Below, in pieces: positions 1-6,500 of a DNA stretch of 11,318 bases (its first letter is position 1; every line of letters starts with the position of its first letter). Under the pieces are notes generated by a model. It ran no database searches. It saw nothing but the letters and a program-made list of their open reading frames with translations, and was not told the DNA's origin. The stretch lies in the NCBI GenBank assembly GCA_039199225.1, contig JBCCSZ010000256.1:1-11318 (forward strand), given 5' to 3'. The translations under genes and the position numbers were made by a program. This DNA comes from JBCCSZ01 sp039199225 (GTDB lineage: Bacteria; Bacteroidota; Bacteroidia; Chitinophagales; Saprospiraceae).

Positions 1-3000
1 CCATCGGAATCTACCAGTACACCAACACAGTTGCAATTGCAGTCGAATTGGTCAAACTCCGTACAAGGATCACCATCGTCACAATCGCGATCAAACATAA
101 CCTGTAGCTGCAAAGAATAGTCTAAAGTACAGTTGCTCTCGCAAGCATCCGGAATGCAGTTGTTGTTCAGATCAATCAGGTCATTACCACCCGGACACAT
201 ATCCAGTAGATTGCAGACACCATCGTTGTCGTCATCTGCCATTTGGACATTACCCTGTTTGTCGAAATACCCGATTTGATAGTAATCGAACACTTCCAGC
301 AGGGGCGATCCACCAAGGTCCACTTCTTCGTAGTTAATCTCTGTATCACCATATTCTGCCAATGTCAAAGAATCCAGAATGTTGTCGTTTCCATAAATGT
401 TGTTCAGATACATTTGACTGAGTACATCCAATGGAATTTTGTCAATGCTGTCGCAAGCACAATACAATTGCACCAATTGGCAAGTAGCCGTCGGGCCGCT
501 TCCGACACAACCCAAGTTGTCACAGCCATTGGGGATACCGTCCATATCTAAGTCGAGATAATCCGGATGGCCGGGACATTGATCGTTGGCATCGCAAACA
601 CCGTCCTGGTCTGTATCTACAAACGAACCAACACATTCACAATCTACCGTATAAGCATCGTTCACCGTACAGTCGTTGCCATCATCACAGGGGTGATAAG
701 GGACGCAACCATAACAATCATCTGGCTGTCCATCCTGATTAAAGTCCAGGTAGTCATTTCCGCCCGGACAAATATCCAACGGATCACAAGCACCATCTCC
801 ATCCTGATCGCCGACCGGACTTCCAATACATTGACACAATTCGTTGATGACCGAATTCTCTGTACATGGGCTGCCATCGTCGCAACTGACACCCACCCAA
901 CAAGACGGATCGTCAGACACATATGAACAGCCACTACTGCAACTGACCGTAACAGCATAAGCCGATAAGGGAGCACTCACTACAATACTAGACGTTGTCG
1001 AACCATCACTCCACTGATAAGTCATGCCCATGCAACTTGGACTCAAAACGGCATCCAAGCGATAAGAGGCTGTAGAAATTTGCTGACAATTCTGAGCTTT
1101 GAAATCAGCGAAAATCGTTTCGGTCTGTTCATCAATCCAGTAGGCTTTCAAGAACTGAACGTTTGACTGCCGAATGGCCAAGCCCTCTGATTTTTGGATC
1201 GTACAAAGTCGGAATTGAGTTTGTGACGACTCGAAGTCGACTTGCCCACTGTAGCCTTCCGATGTCAACCAAGTCTCTAGATCAACCGCCAGATCGTCCA
1301 GGTCTGATCCCGACCCAAAGCAGGTGCCGCTGCCATAGCAATAAGGAAAATTAAAACCTGGAATGGTACCCGACAGCGTCACCTCCCGACCGTCTGGCAC
1401 CCGCAAGCGCAAGCCTGTCAGTACTTTGTAGCTTTGACTTTTCGATATGGTCGCCTCCAAACAATAGTTACATATTTTTTCCTCTGCCGCCTGAAGGCTG
1501 GCCACAACGGATAAGGTGCCGTCACAATCGTCGCGATCGTCACAGCCATCCGGAATACCATCGAAGTCCATGTCTTCATTGTCGTCAAATCCAGGACATA
1601 GATCATCTTGGTTGCAAACACCATCATTGTCATCATCGTTTCCGGCGCAAGGTCCAGGCACGCCTTTACAAGCACAAGCATCCACCCAGTTGGGCAGTGG
1701 CTCCCCTTCCGTGTAGGCTGGATTCCAAGTCAACTGGTCGTTGATGGTGTTGGGGTCACCATCGTCGCAGGGCGTTCCGACAACGCAATCATCGCAGGCA
1801 TCTGCAATGCCATCGTGGTCGACATCTATATGATCTGGTCCAAGGATGCATTCATCCATCGAATCGCAAATACCATCGCCATCCTGGTCGCCGGAAGGCT
1901 TACCCATACAAGTGCAATCATCTTGCATCGAATCATCGTAAGTGCAGGGATCACCATCATCGCAGGGGCCATTGATCACACATTCATCGCAGGCATCCGG
2001 AATACCATCATTGTCCAAGTCGATGTTGTCATCTCCTGCAGCACAAATATCCAGGGCATCACAGACGCCATCCTGATCAGCATCCGGTCCCATTGTTCCA
2101 ACACAATTACAAGCCACATCAATCACATCATTGCTGGTACATGGGTTGCCATCGTCACAGCTTGTTCCTGGCTGGCAGGGGTCTACCAACATAAAATGCT
2201 GATGCTGACCGAAGCCATCGTTTTCAAAGTATTGTTCGCGCAGCGGATCGCGCACGCGCACCCGAACGATGTAGTCTTGGTCTTGTAAAAGAATCGGATC
2301 AACCAAGCCATATTGGTAGGTTGTCAGACTGGTGGTTGTTTGAAAAACGGGAGCAGTTGTATTGAGAACTTGGTCGTCGGTCAAACCTGGTAACACTTCA
2401 AATATATCCAGATCGTACTCTGTCATAAAAGTACCGGCATGCATCGGTTGCCAGGCGATGTTCATAGACAAAGGTTGGGTATTGAGTTGGTTGCCGATGG
2501 GTTGGGTAATGATCGGCGGATCATGCAACATGATCAGGGTTGAAGCGCAGGAGCGATTTGATACAGGCGGAATTTCCTCTCGGAAATAATCGTAAGCTTC
2601 AAAGCACAACGAATAAGCACCTTCGGGCAAGCGACCACGCGTGAGATACTCTTGCTGGGTCATACCGACGAAGGTCAGATTATCGAGGTCGAAATAGGCG
2701 GCCAATTCGGTGGCTGTCAAAACGAGCGGCACATTGTACTGCAGATAAATGGGCGGTGGCGCATAGTCTGGACTTGTCTTTACGGTAACCCCATTACCAG
2801 AAACCGTCATCCGCAATCGAACCGGATAATTGCTTTCGGTATTGTCATTGAGAATGAGGGTGTAAAAAATCTTATTAGAGTTGCTGACCAAGGAGGCATC
2901 GAAACGAGGCAAGGTATTACCAATCAGCTGTACATTGGCCGTCACGGGATAGGGCTGCGCCCAACCGGATTGTACACTAAAAAATAATAAAAAGACGATG

Positions 3001-3041
3001 GGTAGAAAGAAAAATGAGAAGGGTAATTTTTTATTTTCCAT
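1..3041 (-). CDS. Secreted TANFOR-like / TSP3-like Cys-Asp-rich giant protein (3' end beyond window)
   Basis: The frame is open from the ATG at 3041 to the window edge: 1013 codons are visible with no stop, so the C-terminus is missing. Residues 1-29 form a signal peptide (basic start, long Phe/Leu core, ending GWAQ). Residues about 30-175 resemble the TANFOR-type domain of Bacteroidota (YPVTANVQL start, LPEGAYSLCFEAYDY, SNRSCA). Residues about 176-287 look FN3-like. From 295 onward come composite modules: CDDGxPCT, then CxCxG, then paired Asp-rich loops such as DADQDGVCD and DLDNDGIPD. The loops resemble thrombospondin type 3 Ca-binding repeats. Modules start at residues 295, 360, 425, 720, 785 and 987, and a loop-only module spans 935-967. 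Two unassigned inserts (507-719, 846-934) interrupt them; the first ends in an Ig-like unit (about 652-705). The gene sits behind a terminator and a long leader, so it probably has its own promoter. A T9SS sorting domain may lie beyond the edge. A role as a Ca-binding surface or secreted structural protein is inference. Confidence 0.9.
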   Translation of the reverse strand, partial: MENKKLPFSFFFLPIVFLLFFSVQSGWAQPYPVTANVQLIGNTLPRFDASLVSNSNKIFYTLILNDNTESNYPVRLRMTVSGNGVTVKTSPDYAPPPIYLQYNVPLVLTATELAAYFDLDNLTFVGMTQQEYLTRGRLPEGAYSLCFEAYDYFREEIPPVSNRSCASTLIMLHDPPIITQPIGNQLNTQPLSMNIAWQPMHAGTFMTEYDLDIFEVLPGLTDDQVLNTTAPVFQTTTSLTTYQYGLVDPILLQDQDYIVRVRVRDPLREQYFENDGFGQHQHFMLVDPCQPGTSCDDGNPCTSNDVIDVACNCVGTMGPDADQDGVCDALDICAAGDDNIDLDNDGIPDACDECVINGPCDDGDPCTYDDSMQDDCTCMGKPSGDQDGDGICDSMDECILGPDHIDVDHDGIADACDDCVVGTPCDDGDPNTINDQLTWNPAYTEGEPLPNWVDACACKGVPGPCAGNDDDNDGVCNQDDLCPGFDDNEDMDFDGIPDGCDDRDDCDGTLSVVASLQAAEEKICNYCLEATISKSQSYKVLTGLRLRVPDGREVTLSGTIPGFNFPYCYGSGTCFGSGSDLDDLAVDLETWLTSEGYSGQVDFESSQTQFRLCTIQKSEGLAIRQSNVQFLKAYWIDEQTETIFADFKAQNCQQISTASYRLDAVLSPSCMGMTYQWSDGSTTSSIVVSAPLSAYAVTVSCSSGCSYVSDDPSCWVGVSCDDGSPCTENSVINELCQCIGSPVGDQDGDGACDPLDICPGGNDYLDFNQDGQPDDCYGCVPYHPCDDGNDCTVNDAYTVDCECVGSFVDTDQDGVCDANDQCPGHPDYLDLDMDGIPNGCDNLGCVGSGPTATCQLVQLYCACDSIDKIPLDVLSQMYLNNIYGNDNILDSLTLAEYGDTEINYEEVDLGGSPLLEVFDYYQIGYFDKQGNVQMADDDNDGVCNLLDMCPGGNDLIDLNNNCIPDACESNCTLDYSLQLQVMFDRDCDDGDPCTEFDQFDCNCNCVGVLVDSD
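507..884 (-). repeat. Second pair of Cys/TSP3-like modules
   Basis: Two more copies start at residues 720 and 785, again 195 bp apart: CDDGSPCTE and CDDGNDCTV. The loops are GDQDGDGACD, DFNQDGQPDD, DTDQDGVCD and DLDMDGIPN. Further copies follow toward the window edge: a loop-only unit at 141-239 (residues 935-967) and a new CDDGDPCTE at about 60-83. The latter runs into another Asp-rich loop (VDSDG) cut by the edge, so the array continues outside. Confidence 0.82.
1524..2159 (-). repeat. Three tandem Cys/TSP3-like composite modules (65-residue period)
   Basis: Modules begin with CDDG at residues 295, 360 and 425, exactly 195 bp apart. Each has CDDG(N/D)P(C/N)T, a CxCxG pair, then two Asp-rich loops of the type DxDxDGxxD separated by a D-x-C or D-x-C-P-G element. 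Modules 1 and 2 are 60 residues plus a 5-residue linker. Module 3 (425-506) is longer because of an insert around residues 436-465. The Asp spacing resembles thrombospondin type 3 Ca-binding repeats; Ca binding is inferred. Confidence 0.85.
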
Positions 3042-3108
3042 ACTTTTCACATTACCGGCCCATACCAAGGCAGAGCCGTCTTGACGATTGAAATAATGAG
3101 GCGAACCC

Positions 3109-3127
3109 ACAAGTGGTATCCACTTGT
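3109..3127. repeat. Perfect inverted repeat in the leader of the TANFOR-like gene
   Basis: ACAAGTGG and CCACTTGT are perfect 8-bp arms around a TAT spacer, 67 nt upstream of the start codon at 3041. It could be an operator dyad or an mRNA hairpin. It has no T-tract on either strand, so it is not an intrinsic terminator. Confidence 0.55.
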
Positions 3128-3356
3128 AGTTATTACAAAAGCGATGGACAGGAAGGTGGGCTATGAAATGGCCCGATTTTTATCAAAGACAGGAGCAGGA
3201 AAGTGAACATACAGCATCAGAATTAGCTGCATGCATGAGGTTTAATTATTCGGAACTTACAAATATGCTCAGCTACCTTTTTCTGTTAGCCCCAATGCAA
3301 TAGTAGGCACATAAATATGTATTGAACAAACTGCAAGTTTAATTAGGCAGTCATCA

Positions 3357-3383
3357 CTTAATACCTAAAAAAGAAAAAGGTAA
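3357..3383 (-). promoter_or_regulatory. Bipartite motif upstream of the TANFOR-like gene (copy A)
   Basis: On the minus strand this reads TTACCTTTT, a 9-nt gap, then GGTATTAAG. The same two 9-mers recur with a 10-nt gap at 11285-11312, upstream of the FN3 gene. This copy lies 315 nt before the start codon at 3041. The TTACC and GGTAT edges give weak dyad symmetry, as expected for an operator or activator site. The identity of the 9-mers is seen in sequence; the regulatory role is inference. Confidence 0.5.
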
Positions 3384-3396
3384 CAGGAAATGAGAC

Positions 3397-3414
3397 AGAA
3401 AAAATATTTTTTCT
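3397..3414. repeat. 18-bp perfect AT palindrome
   Basis: AGAAAAAATATTTTTTCT reads the same on both strands. It lies just upstream (minus-strand sense) of regulatory motif copy A and downstream of the terminator. It may be a promoter-associated A/T element or a protein-binding dyad, but palindromes of A and T runs also arise easily in AT-rich spacers. Confidence 0.4.
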
Positions 3415-3467
3415 TTGAAGTACTCCAATTGGATTTGAGCCCATCCGTCGACATCAGGTGGCTCAAT

Positions 3468-3504
3468 AAAAAAACCCAGGCTCTTCTCTTTTGAAGAACC
3501 TGGG
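3468..3504 (-). terminator. Rho-independent terminator after the T9SS repeat-protein gene
   Basis: Read on the minus strand, CCCAGGTTCTTC (3504-3493) pairs with GAAGAGCCTGGG (3486-3475) over 12 bp, with one T-G wobble. The loop is six bases (AAAAGA), and seven Ts follow at 3474-3468. It starts 40 nt after the stop codon at 3545-3547. This separates the FN3/repeat-protein unit from the TANFOR-like gene further downstream. Confidence 0.93.
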
Positions 3505-3544
3505 ATCGGTGTTGTTTTCCCTAAAAAGAATGAAAAAATTACTA

Positions 3545-6500
3545 CTATTCTTTAATGAAGTTAAAGTACTTCCATTCCGAGGGCGTTTTCCGCGCCAAGG
3601 CATAAATACCTGGTACAGCCCCCGAAATATCAAAAGACTCGATATAGGAAGATGCTCCATTTAATTTTCTACTACTGGCGACTTCTCCATTCCCCAAGAG
3701 GATGAACAGCTCGGCGTTCAATGCTTCGGTGAGGACAACCCGAGCGGTAAAGCGACCGTCGTTGGGGTTGGGGAAAATCGCAAATTCCAATACCTGCGTA
3801 AATGCCGGTTTTATGTTGTCCGGATTGGTCAATTCAGCTGCCGTTCGATAAATGGTAATGTATTTATCGATGATGACTTCACAGCCATTTTTATAGGCAT
3901 ACAATCGAATTTTATAGCGTCCCGGATTTGGAAAACTCAGCACTTCTTGGGTAGACAATTGTTGTTGCACCTCGATGCTGTCGGTATTGTATTCCCAGCG
4001 AATACTGTCGGGGATGGGCCACGAAATTTCAGCTGCCACAATGGGGTTGTTGACAATGCCCTCTCCCGATATTAGGAAGTCTGCTCCAAAAAATTCTTCT
4101 GTAAAATCAATGGTCAAGGTATCGCGTGCCTCGCAGCCATTTTCATTGACCGCAGACACCCAGTAAGTTCCAGGCTCCGTCAGTCGGACGAGCGGATCGC
4201 TGCTCGTAAATCCATTGTCGCTTCCCCAGCTGTATTGGTGGATGGTATCCCCTGCGTTGAGTATGGCCGTCTGACCAAAGCAGTAGGTGACCTCTTTTTT
4301 TGGTGATAATTCAATGGAGAAGGGATCGGGCGCTGCAATTTGTACCGCTGCAATGCCAGAGCAATTATTGGCATCCGTTACCGTCACTTCATAAATGCCC
4401 GGTGGCGCGTTGGTCAACTCAGCTTCCTCAAAACCGTTGGACCAGCGGTAAGTGTAAGGCTCTACGCCTCCCGTCGCCACCGCCAAAGCGCCTCCTCCAG
4501 TATCTCCTTCGCAAAGCGGAGAAAAAACATCTTCTATTTGTACAGACAGCTCTCGCGGCGCTTGCAAAATGATTCTTTGTTCATATTTGACTGGACACTT
4601 TTGTCGACGATTGCGAATAACCACCAGATACACACCAGGCTTGAGGTCGGTAAATACGGATTGATTGCTCCATGATTTTCCACCACTGATCGAATATTGG
4701 TACTGGCCTTCGCCGCCACTAGCCAGGATGCGAATGCTGCCATTTTCATAAGTACAGTTGCCCGGTTGATTGACGACAACCGATTCGATGGTCGGTGCCG
4801 TTGGTGCGCTCAAGACGACTATTCGAGGATAACGACTGAAACAGGTTTTAGCGGTATTACTGATTAATACTTCATAAGTCCCAGCGGCCAGGTTTCTGAA
4901 AGATGATCGATTCGACCAGCTTTGTCCGCCATCGATGCTGTAGAGATAATTTTCAAATGGATCGAGTTGGCTCAAGATTGAAATGCTGCCATCTTCTTTG
5001 CCACAACTGCTGGGGTCTCTGGAAAATAAATCCAACCGCCTAGGGCTGCTACCTGCGCCCATCCGCTTGCCCGTTACGGCCGTGCAACCGTTGGCATCCG
5101 TCACAGTCACATAATACCATCCGGGCCGGTTGACAGTCAGCTGTCTACCATCTGCTCCGGTAGACCATTCGTAAGAGGCATAGTCTCCAACGCTCAAGCT
5201 GACACTGGCACCATTGCAAATCACATCTGGTCCAGCGATCTCAGGCTCTGGCAATGGGTTGACATCCAAGGTCAATTCCACTAAGCTGTCGCAACCATTG
5301 GAAGCAGTTAAACGCTGGCGATAGGTGCCACTTTGGGTGTAGTTTTCTGCTCCGATAGTGATGCCCTCTCCTTCGCAGATTGCAACGTCCAGAAAAGTTT
5401 CTGTTGCATCCAATACTTCCAATGCCAGGATGGCCAAGCTGTCACAGCCTTCTGTTGTAGTAAGTCGTTGTTCGTAGCGACCTGCTTGTTGAAGCAACTG
5501 ACCACCAAAGTTATAGCTCGCACCCTCACAAATGGATGCATTGATTTCTTCTACTATCGCGTCGGCTACTTCCAAATCTAAATAGATTAAGCTATCGCAA
5601 CCCGCCGACGTTGTCAAACGCTGCTCGTAACGGCCGCTTTCATCATACAGAACACCACCAAAATCATAGCTAGCACCTTGACAGATAACCGCATCGATTT
5701 CTTCTACGATTTCAGAGGCCACTGACAAGTCCAAACGAACCAAACTATCGCAACCCGCCGCTGTCGTCAAACGCTGTTCGTAACGGCCGCTTTCATGATA
5801 TAGAACACCGCCAAAATTATAGCTCGCGCCCTGGCAAATAAGCGCATCGATTTCTTCCACGATTTCAGACGCCACTGACAAGTCCAAACGAACCAAGCTA
5901 TCGCAACCAGCCAATGTTGTCAAACGCTGCTCGTAACGGCCGCTTTCATCATATAGAACACCGCCAAAATTATAGCTCGCGCCTTGACATATAACTGCAT
6001 CGATCTCTTCCACGATTTCAGACGCCACTGACAAGTCCAAACGAACCAAGCTATCGCAACCCGCCGCTGTCGTCAAACGCTGCTCGTAACGGCCGCTTTC
6101 ATCATACAGAACACCGCCAAAATTATAGCTCGCGCCCTGACAAATAACCGCATCAATCTCTTCTACGATTTCCGGTGTCACTTCCAAATCTAGATAAACT
6201 AAACTGTCACAACCCTCGGCTGTAATAAGTGCAATTTCATACTGCCCCGTCTGTTCAAAACGACGATTGGCTATTTCAAAAGCGGTTCCAGTACAAATGC
6301 TGACTTGCAGGTTGGATTCCAAAATTGGTAAAACTTCCAGCACTAAATTTGCAAAACTATCGCAACCATTGGCAGCCGTATAACGCTCCTGGTACGAACC
6401 ACTTTCCATCAAAGACGTCCCACCAAATGCATACGACTGTCCCTGACAAATGGCAACCTCTTCTATACTCTCTGAGATGGAGCGGACCGAAAGGTCTAAT

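Larger units (their letters stand above)
3042..3467. other. Noncoding leader between terminator and TANFOR-like gene
   Basis: About 425 bp, AT-rich, with no convincing gene. It holds the 18-bp palindrome (3397-3414), motif copy A (3357-3383), an inverted partial copy of its half-site (AGAAAAAGGTA on the minus strand at 3284-3274) and the 8-bp dyad at 3109-3127. A weak Bacteroidota-type -7 candidate, CATATTTG, lies at about 3259-3266 on the minus strand, without a clear TTTG at the proper distance. I cannot place the promoter with confidence. No known riboswitch fold was recognised. Confidence 0.6.

Noticed and set aside
662..976. Minus-strand ORF in another frame
   Set aside because: It is a shadow of the same Asp/Cys repeats in a shifted frame. 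The true frame carries the periodic CDDG and DxDxDG motifs.
243..2288. Long plus-strand ORFs at 243-551, 567-926, 1608-2288 and others
   Set aside because: They lie antisense to the continuous minus-strand gene that has a signal peptide and repeated domains. Its GAT/GAC/TGT-rich repeats give ATC/GTC/ACA on the other strand, which rarely create stops, and the plus translations are Ile/Thr/Val-rich without domains.
3463..3660. 65-aa minus-strand ORF across the 3' end of the T9SS gene
   Set aside because: It runs through the sorting domain in another frame and through the terminator stem-loop.
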